Part shown: one piece after another, positions 26,391 to 35,292 of the stretch | Position numbering within the stretch: position 1 is the stretch's first letter | How the letters are laid out: the number at the start of each line of letters is the position of its first letter | Origin: Myxococcota bacterium | Lineage (GTDB): Bacteria > Myxococcota_A > UBA9160 > UBA4427 | DNA: 52,477 nt | Assembly (NCBI GenBank): GCA_029243605.1 | Contig: JAQWRT010000082.1 | Location: 1-52,477, forward strand | Direction of reading: 5' to 3' | Program-made: the position numbers and the translations under genes | The notes under the pieces: generated by a model | Database searches by the model: none | What the model saw: the letters and a program-made list of their open reading frames with translations, nothing else | What the model was told of the DNA's origin: nothing

Positions 26391-28468
26391 CAGCGCGTCC
26401 CCGCCCACAGGAAATAGACGAGCAGAAAGAGGCTGCCGAGCACCGAGAGCGCCAGGGAATGTTGCACGAAGCCCGACTGCACCGGTTTAACCAGGCGATC
26501 AGCGAGATAGCGAAGAAAGCCCGCCGAGAGGGGAAGCGCGCCGGATTCGGAAGCGGGGCGTCGCGCGCCGCGCGCGAATAAAGCGTGGGTGACCTGGCGG
26601 GTTCCCCCCGCCAACGAATGGCCCCGAGCGGAGACCCACGAGGCGGTTCGCAATGCCCGGGACCTTCCACGCTGACGCCAACGACTGAGGTTATTCACCC
26701 CGCGCAGGAGAACCCCTGGCCGAGCGACGTAGAAAAGAAAAGCCGCCACACCCCCGAGGCTGGTCATCAACAGTGTCCAGCCCGTCACCTGCCACGCCTG
26801 GCTGTCGTCCACGGGCATCTCTGAACGCGTACTGACCACCCCGGAAAGAAAATAGTGAAGGCTATTGGCCTGCTCGATCTCGCCATCGAAAAGAAAATCC
26901 GACCAGAATTGGGGAAAGCCGATGATCGCTCCCAGGATCGATAGGGTGCCGAGAATCCCCATGACCCAAAGAATGGGAGTCTCGGGATCTTCGACCTCGT
27001 CCCAGTGTGCCTGGGCGGGTAGCCGCGCCTCCCCCTGGAGCACGAGATAGACGAGCCGGAAGGCGTAGAAGGTCGTCAGCACCAGCGTCAAAAGGACCGC
27101 CGGGTAGACAAGGTCGTACCCCAAGCCCGGGTCGGCGCCCCGGGCGGCCACGGCGATTTGCTGCATGGAGAAAAAACCTGCGGTCAGGGGCAGGCCTCCG
27201 GCCAGAGAGAAGCCCCCGATCCAGAACGCCGCGCGGGTCAGGGAGAGCCGGCTACCGAGGCTCCCCATCCGGCGCATATCCTGCTCCCCCCGGAGTGCGA
27301 CGATCACCACCCCAGCGGCGACCCCCAGGAGTCCCTTGAAGAAGGCATGGCTGATCAGGTGAAAGACCGCGGCGGTCTGCGCACCGAGACCCGCCGCTAC
27401 GAGGACGAGACCCAATTGACTCACCGACGACCAACCGAGCACCGCGCCGATCCAGTGGGAGCGACACGCGAACACAGCGCCCACCAGGGCCAGGGCGACC
27501 CCGACGCCGGTCATGACCCCCGTCGCCAAGGGCGCCGCGCTGAAGATGAAAGAGAAACGAACCACCAGATAACCCGCCACGACAAAGCCAGTCACCGTCT
27601 GCATCAAGATCAGGCCGGGGAGCGGTCCGGCGGGAGAACCCTGCCCGGTGGAGGCGAAGGCCCACTGGGCCCCGGACACCAGGGCCGTGGCCAGCACGCA
27701 TAGACCCAGGGCATCGAGAAGGGTCACTCCCCCAAGCCCGCTGAAGAGGAGAACCACCGAGCCATCCAGGCCTAGGAGCGCCGAGCGGACCTCGACGATG
27801 GACAGGTTGGGCGGGCTCTCCCCGTCGAGGACGCGAAAAATCAGCAACGTGGCCAACAGCAGGGAAAACTCGCCCACCCGGCCCAAGCCCAGAACCCAGA
27901 TTCCCAGTCGGCTCTGACTCGCGTCTTCGGCGCGAAAGCCCGACAACAAAGAGGCGCCGATCCCAACCCCCACCAAACCCGCCAGCATCAGGACAAGATT
28001 GTCGGCCAGCACGAAAACCAGGCACATCCCCACCTGAAAACTCGCGTAGCCGATGAAGCGTTGAAAATCGGTCTCTCCACCTTGTTCCCATTCCCGCGAC
28101 CGGGTCGCGTAGAGGATCAGGAGCAAACCGACGCCGGAAATGACGAGACAGAGTCCCGACGAGAGCGCGTCGAAGCGAAAGCTCAACTCGGCGACCAGCG
28201 TCGCACCCCCCACTCCGGCACCCAGCCAAGTCGCCAGGGGATCAACCAGTGCGCTCGCCTCGTCGTTGAACAAGAGCCCGACAAAGGCGCGCACGCTCGC
28301 CACAAAGGAAGCCGCCATGCCCAAAAGACCCAGCCAGGAGATCGTCAAACGCGACAGGGTCTTGGGGGAGAGAACCAGGGAAAGCCCGAGCGAAAGCGCC
28401 ACGAGTAGGGGCCCAAGGGGAATCATCCCCAGCCCGGCGCCTCCCCCTTCAACCCATCCATTCAGCAT
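26390..28468 (-). CDS. nuoL: complex I-like membrane subunit NuoL, partly charge-depleted
   Basis: A 692-residue protein with many membrane segments and a long C-terminal extension, as in NuoL with its lateral helix. Conserved landmarks are VLADNLVLML, VSQLGLVLVAAG, FHLISHAFFKGLLGVAAG, GEQDMRRMGSL and GLPLTAGFFS. The TM5 Glu144 of E. coli is Val166 (LAGLVGVGIGAS). The usual PLQTWLADAMAGPTPVSALIHA region is replaced by a stretch without the Lys229 and His254 equivalents (ALVSGAQWAFAS, LILMQTV). The Lys-Asp pair after GFFS is Met-Gln. The central His/His/Lys set (HLISHAFFK) is kept. ATG 28468 lies 7 bp after the nuoK stop; ATG 28426 is an alternative. Confidence 0.86.
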   Translation of the reverse strand: MLNGWVEGGGAGLGMIPLGPLLVALSLGLSLVLSPKTLSRLTISWLGLLGMAASFVASVRAFVGLLFNDEASALVDPLATWLGAGVGGATLVAELSFRFDALSSGLCLVISGVGLLLILYATRSREWEQGGETDFQRFIGYASFQVGMCLVFVLADNLVLMLAGLVGVGIGASLLSGFRAEDASQSRLGIWVLGLGRVGEFSLLLATLLIFRVLDGESPPNLSIVEVRSALLGLDGSVVLLFSGLGGVTLLDALGLCVLATALVSGAQWAFASTGQGSPAGPLPGLILMQTVTGFVVAGYLVVRFSFIFSAAPLATGVMTGVGVALALVGAVFACRSHWIGAVLGWSSVSQLGLVLVAAGLGAQTAAVFHLISHAFFKGLLGVAAGVVIVALRGEQDMRRMGSLGSRLSLTRAAFWIGGFSLAGGLPLTAGFFSMQQIAVAARGADPGLGYDLVYPAVLLTLVLTTFYAFRLVYLVLQGEARLPAQAHWDEVEDPETPILWVMGILGTLSILGAIIGFPQFWSDFLFDGEIEQANSLHYFLSGVVSTRSEMPVDDSQAWQVTGWTLLMTSLGGVAAFLFYVARPGVLLRGVNNLSRWRQRGRSRALRTASWVSARGHSLAGGTRQVTHALFARGARRPASESGALPLSAGFLRYLADRLVKPVQSGFVQHSLALSVLGSLFLLVYFLWAGTR

Positions 28469-28475
28469 GCCGGCT

Positions 28476-28805
28476 TCACCATCGAAGAACGCTCGCGTTC
28501 TCGACATTCACCGAGCGACGCCTGCGCACGAAGGCCACGCCGATGCTCAGCCCCAGGGCAAACTCCGCGGCGGCGACTGCCAGAATGATCAGGGCGAATC
28601 CATAGGCCTCGGAAAGCGCTCCGGGAGTGGCTCCGCCCCCGGCCGCGTGCATTCGAACAAAACCCAGGAGCGCCAAACAGACGGAAGTAAAAATGCCCTG
28701 AACCCCGGCGAGCAAAGCCAGAAGGCTGCGCCGGGTCAGCACGAGGGCCAGGGCCAACACGAAGAGAATCAGCGCCAACCCGATCACCTGGGTATAGGGG
28801 ACCAT
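28476..28805 (-). CDS. nuoK: complex I-like membrane subunit NuoK with Glu36 replaced by Gln
   Basis: A 109-residue, three-helix protein that aligns with E. coli NuoK from the first residue (LILFVLALALVLTRRSLLALLAG). The essential membrane glutamate Glu36 is Gln36 (LAGVQGIFT). The second one, E. coli Glu72, is retained as Glu81 (VAAAEFALGL). The C-terminal RRRRSVNVENASVLRW matches the E. coli pattern RRRQNLNIDSVSEMRG. ATG 28805 directly follows the nuoJ stop. Mutating Glu36 of E. coli NuoK is known to abolish or strongly reduce activity, so this natural Gln is notable. Confidence 0.88.
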   Translation of the reverse strand: MVPYTQVIGLALILFVLALALVLTRRSLLALLAGVQGIFTSVCLALLGFVRMHAAGGGATPGALSEAYGFALIILAVAAAEFALGLSIGVAFVRRRRSVNVENASVLRW

Positions 28806-29312
28806 TCAGTCGAGCCTCTGTTTGGCGAGCACGACGCTGCCCACCAAAACCGCCAGGAGCAGCAGGCCCAAGAGATGAAGCGGCGAGGCCGAGGCGGTAT
28901 AGAGCGAGAACGCAACCGCCTGGGAGCCGGGAAGCGCGGCCTCCCCGGCCAGATCGCCGAAGGTACCTCCCACAACCCAAGCCAGAGCGCCCCCGAGACA
29001 GACCGCCGCCACGACTCCCAGCAGCTTGACCATGACCCGGCTCGCCGGAGGAAGGTTGAATTCTTCCTCGGCTAGGCCCGAGACCGTCAACGACGCGACG
29101 AAAAGGACCCCCACCGAGGCCAGGGAAAGCATCCACTGGAGAATCGCCAGGAGATCGGCGCCCAGGGCTTGGATCAGGCCCGCCACCGAAAAACCGAAAA
29201 CCGCCAGGGCGATCGAGGCGGAGAGCGGAGTGCGCCCCTCCGCCAGAAGAAATCCCGACGAGACCATCGCCAAGCCGGCGAACGCGTAGAAGGCCACCGC
29301 TTCGAGCATCAT
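28806..29312 (-). CDS. nuoJ: complex I-like membrane subunit NuoJ, TM3 signature lost
   Basis: A 168-residue, five-helix protein. The start pair ATG 29312 / ATG 29309 overlaps the nuoH stop (GATGATG), with GGGAGG upstream; 29312 is used here. The TM3 segment aligns without gaps to E. coli NuoJ, LGAYFAGALEIIVYAGAIMV against LGADLLAILQWMLSLASVGV. At the positions of Glu55 and Tyr59 it has Gln and Ser. This helix forms the pi-bulge that switches conformation in active complex I, and the YAGA motif is absent. The short C-terminus (VVLAKQRLD) is normal for the family. Confidence 0.82.
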   Translation of the reverse strand: MMLEAVAFYAFAGLAMVSSGFLLAEGRTPLSASIALAVFGFSVAGLIQALGADLLAILQWMLSLASVGVLFVASLTVSGLAEEEFNLPPASRVMVKLLGVVAAVCLGGALAWVVGGTFGDLAGEAALPGSQAVAFSLYTASASPLHLLGLLLLAVLVGSVVLAKQRLD

Positions 29313-30484
29313 CCCGGGGCGCCTCCCAGTTGGAAGAGAACCGCGGCGGTGAAAACGATATCGACCACGGCTGCCGGCATCAGAATCTTCCAGCACAGGT
29401 CCATGGTACGCGCATGATCGAAACGTGGGAGCGCACTTCGGATCAACAACTCAAGGAAGACAACGCCCGATAATTTTAGGAGAAAGACCGCCAGATGGAG
29501 GCCGAGGCAGATTGCGTTGGCGAGCCATGCGCCGATGAATTCAGCGAGCACGGCGACGAGCGTCGCCTGGGGAAGCCACGGAATCGCCCAGCCCCCGAAA
29601 AAGATCAGAGTCACCAGCGCGGCGACGAGAAGAAGTTCGAGTCGAGCCGCCAGGGCGAGGAAGCCCAACCCCGGCCCCGAGAAGGCGCCGCGGGGGCCCG
29701 CCTCGAGTTCGGCTTCGCCCCGCTCGGCGTCAAAGGGGGCGAGGCCCAGTCGCAGCGAAGCCGCCGTGAGCACAAGAATGAAAGCCAGTGGATTGAGGAG
29801 GACGCCCCAGGCGGGCAAGCCCAGGTTCAGCCCGGAAAGCGAGCCGCTCCCCTGGGCCAAGAGGTTCCAGGCGCCCAGGGGTGAAAAGCTCGTGTCCTGC
29901 CACGCCACCATGTCCCCGAGGCGCAGGCTCCCATAAATCATCAACATGGGAAGGAGCGCCAGGAGAAGCGCGAGTTCTCCGGACAGGCTTCGGGCGGCCA
30001 GGCGAAAAGTGCCCACACGCGAGCGGATGCCTCCCTTCATTCCGGCCCAAACCGTGACCAGCGCGCTGAGCGCCAGAAGCGCAAAGATGAAGAGGACCCC
30101 CATCTCGACATCGGCGAGAATCAGGGAGAAGCTGCCGTCGCCAAAAACGTATCGACCACTCCACGGGATCGCCGCGAACGCCACCACCGTCACCGAGAGC
30201 ACCAGAGCCGAGAACAGGACCTGCACGCCTTGCCCGGAGTGCGTTGGGCTCGGACCGCGTTTGGACAACAGCTTGAGGGCGTCGGCCAGGGGCTGAAGCA
30301 GGCCGACCAGGGAAATCTCGGCGATGGCCGTGCCCCCGATACCCCGCCGGTTCTCGATGCGAGCCGCCTGTTTGCGCTCGGCCCACGCGACCAGGGGCAC
30401 ACCCACTACGAACAGCACGAAAGCCAAGCTCAGCGCCTGAGCCGTCAGGGCGAGAAGATTCGGAACGAGGGCTTCAGGACTCAC
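29309..30484 (-). CDS. nuoH: complex I-like membrane subunit NuoH
   Basis: A 391-residue protein of the NuoH/ND1 family, which in complex I forms the base of the quinone chamber and docks the peripheral arm. Visible motifs are VAWAERKQAARIENRRG, a counterpart of ERRxxxxxQxRxGP but lacking the GPNR end, LQPLADALKLLSKR, ADVEMGVLFIFAL, RSLSGELALLLALLPML (keeps the Glu157 equivalent) and a decayed quinone loop FDAERGEAELEAGPRGAFSG where FDxPEAExEL..EYSG is usual. The C-terminus (LIRSALPRFDHARTMDLCWK) is well conserved. GTG 30484 is chosen because it overlaps the nuoA stop by 4 bp (GTGA); the frame is open to 30763. Confidence 0.87.
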   Translation of the reverse strand: MSPEALVPNLLALTAQALSLAFVLFVVGVPLVAWAERKQAARIENRRGIGGTAIAEISLVGLLQPLADALKLLSKRGPSPTHSGQGVQVLFSALVLSVTVVAFAAIPWSGRYVFGDGSFSLILADVEMGVLFIFALLALSALVTVWAGMKGGIRSRVGTFRLAARSLSGELALLLALLPMLMIYGSLRLGDMVAWQDTSFSPLGAWNLLAQGSGSLSGLNLGLPAWGVLLNPLAFILVLTAASLRLGLAPFDAERGEAELEAGPRGAFSGPGLGFLALAARLELLLVAALVTLIFFGGWAIPWLPQATLVAVLAEFIGAWLANAICLGLHLAVFLLKLSGVVFLELLIRSALPRFDHARTMDLCWKILMPAAVVDIVFTAAVLFQLGGAPG

Positions 30485-30816
30485 CCGTCCAATGCTCCCC
30501 GGCTCCACAAGTAGGCAAAGCCCACGAGCAGGGGCAACGCAAAGAGAGCACCCGAAACCAAACCCATCGGGCCAAGTTCGGCGAAGAAGAGAAACCAGGG
30601 GACCAGGAGCAGAACCGCAGCCTGGAGCACCAGGTACGCGATGGCCGCGACCAAGAGACTCGCTCCGGGCACCGCACCCCGGGCGTTTTCCGGGGGAGGC
30701 TCGGACGAGGCCTCCTGGGCCCGAGCCGACGCGCCGCGCCCGGCGATGGCCAGATAGAGGCACGCCGGCACGCTGACGAGCGCGAATAGAATGAGAACGC
30801 CGACGTACTCGGCCAA
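30481..30816 (-). CDS. nuoA: complex I-like membrane subunit NuoA, acidic motif lost
   Basis: A 111-residue, three-helix protein and first gene of the operon. The C-terminal half aligns without gaps to E. coli NuoA from the TM2 region to RGALDG (E. coli IGALDW). In TM2 the hallmark FDVEA, carrying Asp79 and Glu81, is LQAAV, so both acids are gone. The TM1-TM2 loop also lacks the FESG motif. I propose TTG 30816 (MAEYVGVLILF), with AGGGAG 9 bases upstream, since the frame up to 30951 would run into the divergent gpsA promoter and encodes no expected N-terminus. Identification relies on position, topology and C-terminal match. Confidence 0.75.
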   Translation of the reverse strand: MAEYVGVLILFALVSVPACLYLAIAGRGASARAQEASSEPPPENARGAVPGASLLVAAIAYLVLQAAVLLLVPWFLFFAELGPMGLVSGALFALPLLVGFAYLWSRGALDG

Positions 30817-30967
30817 GACGAGGTACTCCCTTCGGCGCCCCCCTGGGTCCGAAAATCGGCCCGGGGAAACTCGATGCGGCAGGGGAAGGCCAGCAAAAAA
30901 GTAGCCACCGGCCCAGGGGGCGTCAATTTCGCTTGGGGAGCCAACCGCCAAGCGACCCGCCGCGTGA

Positions 30968-30973
30968 TATGGT
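30968..30973 (+). promoter_or_regulatory. leaderless-type -10 element for gpsA
   Basis: TATGGT is followed by 7 bases and GTG 30981, the same hexamer and spacing as before the sulfatase-fold gene at 7623. It supports GTG 30981 over the upstream ATG 30969. Confidence 0.4.
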
Positions 30974-30980
30974 CGGGGCT

Positions 30981-31997
30981 GTGAGCGTTCCCATCGCGGT
31001 TCTCGGAGCAGGAAGTTTCGGCACGTGCCTGGCGGTGCTGTGCAGCCGGGAAAATGACGTTCGCCTGTGGGCCCGCAGCGAGGAGAACGCCGCCACGATC
31101 CAGCGGGTGCGCCGAAATCCCCACCACTTGAGCGATCTCGCGATTCCCGACCGCGTCACGGCGACTTCCGACCTGGATTTTGCCCTGGAGGGCGCCGAGT
31201 TCGTCATCGTGGCGCTCCCGAGTCACGCCATTCGCCAGGTCATGACCCAGGCGGCCCCCAGGCTCGCGCCCGGGGCCACGCTCATCTGTACCGCCAAGGG
31301 CATCGAGTTCGAGACGGGGATGCTGATGCACCGTGTCCTCGCCGATGTCCTCGGCCCGGAACAGCGGCCCCGGATCACCTGCCTTTCCGGCCCGTCGTTC
31401 GCGCGAGAGGTCGCCCAACGCAAGCCCACGGTGGTCACCATCGCCTGCGAGGATGAATCCCATGCCAGGGCGGTGCAATCGATGCTTTCGTGCCCCTGGT
31501 TTCGCTGTTACTCCACCGACGACGTGGTGGGCGTAGAGGTCGGGGGCGCCCTCAAGAACGTCATCGCCATCGCGGTAGGCATCGCCGACGGGATGGAATT
31601 GGGGCTGAATGCTCGGGCGGCCCTGATGACCCGGGGGCTGGCCGAGGTGACCCGCCTCGCCATGGAACTCGGCGGACGCCTGGAAACCCTGGGCGGCTTG
31701 TCCGGCATGGGCGACCTGCTGCTCACCTGTACCGGGGACCTCTCGCGAAATCGACGAGTGGGTCTCGGGCTGGGCCGCGGACGGCCCCTGGACGAGATCA
31801 TCGCCGAGATCGGTGAGGTCGCCGAGGGCGTCCGCACGACCCGCGCCGCCTGCCGCTTGGCCGAGGGCGTGGGCGTGGAGCTCCCCATCGCCGAAATGGT
31901 GCGCCGGGTCCTCGAGGGCGAGGCCAGTCCGGCCGAAGCAGGGGAGGCCCTGATGACCCGTCAACTCGGGCCGGAGTACAAGATCGAACAAAAGTAG
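30981..31997 (+). CDS. gpsA: glycerol-3-phosphate dehydrogenase [NAD(P)+]
   Basis: A 338-residue cytoplasmic enzyme that reduces dihydroxyacetone phosphate to sn-glycerol 3-phosphate for phospholipid synthesis. The Rossmann motif is VLGAGSFGTCLAV, followed by ALPSHAIRQVM and CTAKGIE. CLSGPSFAREVA marks the family, VGGALKNVIAIAVGIADG contains the catalytic Lys, and LSGMGDLLLTCTGDLSRNRRVG closes the substrate site. GTG 30981 is preferred from the -10 spacing; ATG 30969 is possible. The gene is divergent from the nuo operon and ends in a likely terminator. Confidence 0.95.
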   Translation: MSVPIAVLGAGSFGTCLAVLCSRENDVRLWARSEENAATIQRVRRNPHHLSDLAIPDRVTATSDLDFALEGAEFVIVALPSHAIRQVMTQAAPRLAPGATLICTAKGIEFETGMLMHRVLADVLGPEQRPRITCLSGPSFAREVAQRKPTVVTIACEDESHARAVQSMLSCPWFRCYSTDDVVGVEVGGALKNVIAIAVGIADGMELGLNARAALMTRGLAEVTRLAMELGGRLETLGGLSGMGDLLLTCTGDLSRNRRVGLGLGRGRPLDEIIAEIGEVAEGVRTTRAACRLAEGVGVELPIAEMVRRVLEGEASPAEAGEALMTRQLGPEYKIEQK

Positions 31998-32015
31998 AGT
32001 CTTTTGTTGCTTTTT
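31987..32015 (+). terminator. intrinsic terminator of gpsA
   Basis: AACAAAAG (31987-31994) and CTTTTGTT (32001-32008) form a perfect 8-bp stem with a 6-base loop that includes the gpsA stop codon. It is followed by GC and five T. The stem is A/T-rich, so efficiency may be moderate. Confidence 0.55.
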
Positions 32016-32042
32016 AACCTCGCTGAGAAAAGCGAATGCGTT

Positions 32043-32061
32043 CCCTTAGGTATTTTAAGGG
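32043..32061 (+). promoter_or_regulatory. inverted repeat upstream of feoA, possible operator
   Basis: CCCTTA and TAAGGG form a perfect 6-bp inverted repeat around GGTATTT, in an A/T-rich patch. It lies 41-59 bases before the feoA start, next to the expected -35 region. It does not match the classic Fur box. Some bases (TTAGGTA) recall the DtxR/IdeR half-site, which is only suggestive. Confidence 0.35.
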
Positions 32062-32089
32062 CCGCGTTGGTGCTTCGTGGGTTTCGCGC

Positions 32090-32095
32090 TAGCTT
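32090..32095 (+). promoter_or_regulatory. leaderless-type -10 element for feoAB
   Basis: TAGCTT is followed by exactly 6 bases and ATG 32102, and no Shine-Dalgarno sequence is present. Confidence 0.4.
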
Positions 32096-32101
32096 CGAGT
32101 A

Positions 32102-32490
32102 ATGAAAAGCGATTTCAATATCAATTCGGAGATGACGGTCGAGCTCGCGGAGATGATCCCGGGGGAGCGTGGCAAGGTCGACCAAATTCTTGCCGAAGGT
32201 CCGGTCGGGCGACGCCTGATGGACCTCGGGCTGCTTCCCGGCACGCCCATCCGAAATCTGCGCGAGTCGCCCCTCGGCGACCCCACGGTCTACGAATTGC
32301 GGGGATACCGCCTCTGCCTGCGGGCCGAGGACGCAGCCCGAGTTCTGGTTCGGCCCGAGATCCGCTTCGAAGCGGACGCCGTATCGGATGATCGAACCGA
32401 CGACGGGTCGATCCGGAGTGCCAGCGCCCGGGAAGGTAAACCCGGCCTGCGAAGCATTCCGCTGCCGAAAAAGGCCAACGTGAACTCCGC

Positions 32491-32494
<4 letters not shown>
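32102..32494 (+). CDS. feoA: ferrous iron transport protein FeoA
   Basis: A 130-residue protein with an SH3-like FeoA domain in the first 85 residues: VELAEMIPGERGKV, RRLMDLGLLPGTPI and VYELRGYRLCLRAEDAARVLV. The last 45 residues are a basic, probably disordered tail not found in the usual 75-85 residue FeoA. FeoA is a small cytoplasmic partner needed by FeoB. The stop overlaps the feoB start by 4 bp (ATGA). The start lacks a ribosome site but has a -10-like TAGCTT at leaderless spacing. Confidence 0.88.
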
Positions 32495-34389
<1,895 letters not shown>

Positions 34390-34424
34390 GAGTCCCCGGA
34401 CTACCTGCGTGCCCCACGGGCGGC

Positions 34425-34430
34425 TAACCT
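34425..34430 (+). promoter_or_regulatory. leaderless-type -10 element for the lipoprotein gene
   Basis: TAACCT is followed by exactly 6 bases and ATG 34437. No ribosome site is visible. Confidence 0.4.
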
Positions 34431-34436
34431 GCTGCC

Positions 34437-35096
34437 ATGCCCAATAAATTCTCCCGACTGGTTCTGGTCCTCCTCGCCACCCTCCTCGTCGGAGGCTGCG
34501 CGACTCGAACGGTTCAGCAGAACGTCGTCGAGGACTACGGCCTGACCATCAAGCTCCGCAGTCAGGCCGAATGGATGGGCCCGCCCAAGGCCCGGGGTTT
34601 CAAGCAACCCGCCCAGATTGCCGCTCCGCGACTGGCTAGGATCCTCGGCGGAATCGAAGTCGACTACCGGGAGAGTGAGAAGTCCAACGTTCGGGAGCGC
34701 CGGCCGGCGGTTCCGAGCAAAATTTTGATCAAGGTCTCCGAGGGACTCGAAAAGGCCTTCGCCAAGGCCTCCCCCAACCAGGAGATCGTCGTCTTGGCCG
34801 TGCGCAAGCAGATGCAGCACGGCGTCTTCAATCGAAAATTTCTCACCAGTTTCACCAGCTACATCAAGGGCGAACAGATCTATTTCTTTTTCTCCCGGGT
34901 GGACTGGCCCTTGAGTGCCAAGCGGGCAGGGGATCGCTTGCCCGAGCCCCACCCCAATGATGAAGTCATGCCCATCAGCACCGTGGGCAACACCACCTAC
35001 GAAAAAGCCGGAAGCCAGGGCGTTCGGGTTCACTGGCGAAGCCCGGAATTTGGCGAAGCCCCCTTTTCGAAGCCGTCGGTGCCCGGGGACGATTGA
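34437..35096 (+). CDS. lipoprotein of unknown function
   Basis: I do not recognise the family. The 219-residue product has a textbook lipoprotein signal: basic N-terminus, hydrophobic LVLVLLATLL and lipobox LVGGC with Cys22. The mature part is basic and moderately structured, with a patch VSEGLEKAFAKASPNQEIVVLAVRKQ and SYIKGEQIYFFFSRVDWPL that looks like an alpha/beta or beta-rich periplasmic domain. The residue after the Cys is Ala, so outer-membrane sorting is expected if E. coli rules hold. It stands alone between feoB and the flippase-sulfatase fusion. Confidence 0.65.
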   Translation: MPNKFSRLVLVLLATLLVGGCATRTVQQNVVEDYGLTIKLRSQAEWMGPPKARGFKQPAQIAAPRLARILGGIEVDYRESEKSNVRERRPAVPSKILIKVSEGLEKAFAKASPNQEIVVLAVRKQMQHGVFNRKFLTSFTSYIKGEQIYFFFSRVDWPLSAKRAGDRLPEPHPNDEVMPISTVGNTTYEKAGSQGVRVHWRSPEFGEAPFSKPSVPGDD

Positions 35097-35235
35097 ATTA
35101 AGACTTCAACTTTTCAACCCCGAAGGCCGTTGTTGGGCAGGGGGTCGCTCGTGATTCGGACCGTCGCATGACATCCGCGAATGGGTTTCAGCCCCAGACG
35201 CGGTAACCAGCCCAGAGTCAAACAACCCTCGGTCA

Positions 35236-35270
35236 GCCGGCAAGCCGGCGGCAGTGCATAGGCATTTTTG
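35236..35270 (+). terminator. palindromic GC hairpin followed by a T run
   Basis: Two copies of the palindrome GCCGGC separated by AA (35236-35249) can form a tight hairpin. A run of five T follows about 15 bases later. It may end the lipoprotein transcript or mark the promoter region of the next gene; support is weak. Confidence 0.3.
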
Positions 35271-35292
35271 GGAATAGCGGAGAGCAGGAGCA

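Noticed and set aside
23127..30816. The cluster as an Mrp antiporter, membrane-bound hydrogenase or formate hydrogenlyase module
   Set aside because: NuoA, NuoH, NuoJ and NuoK are all present in canonical nuo order, and no hydrogenase large/small subunit or MnhE/F/G-type gene is nearby.
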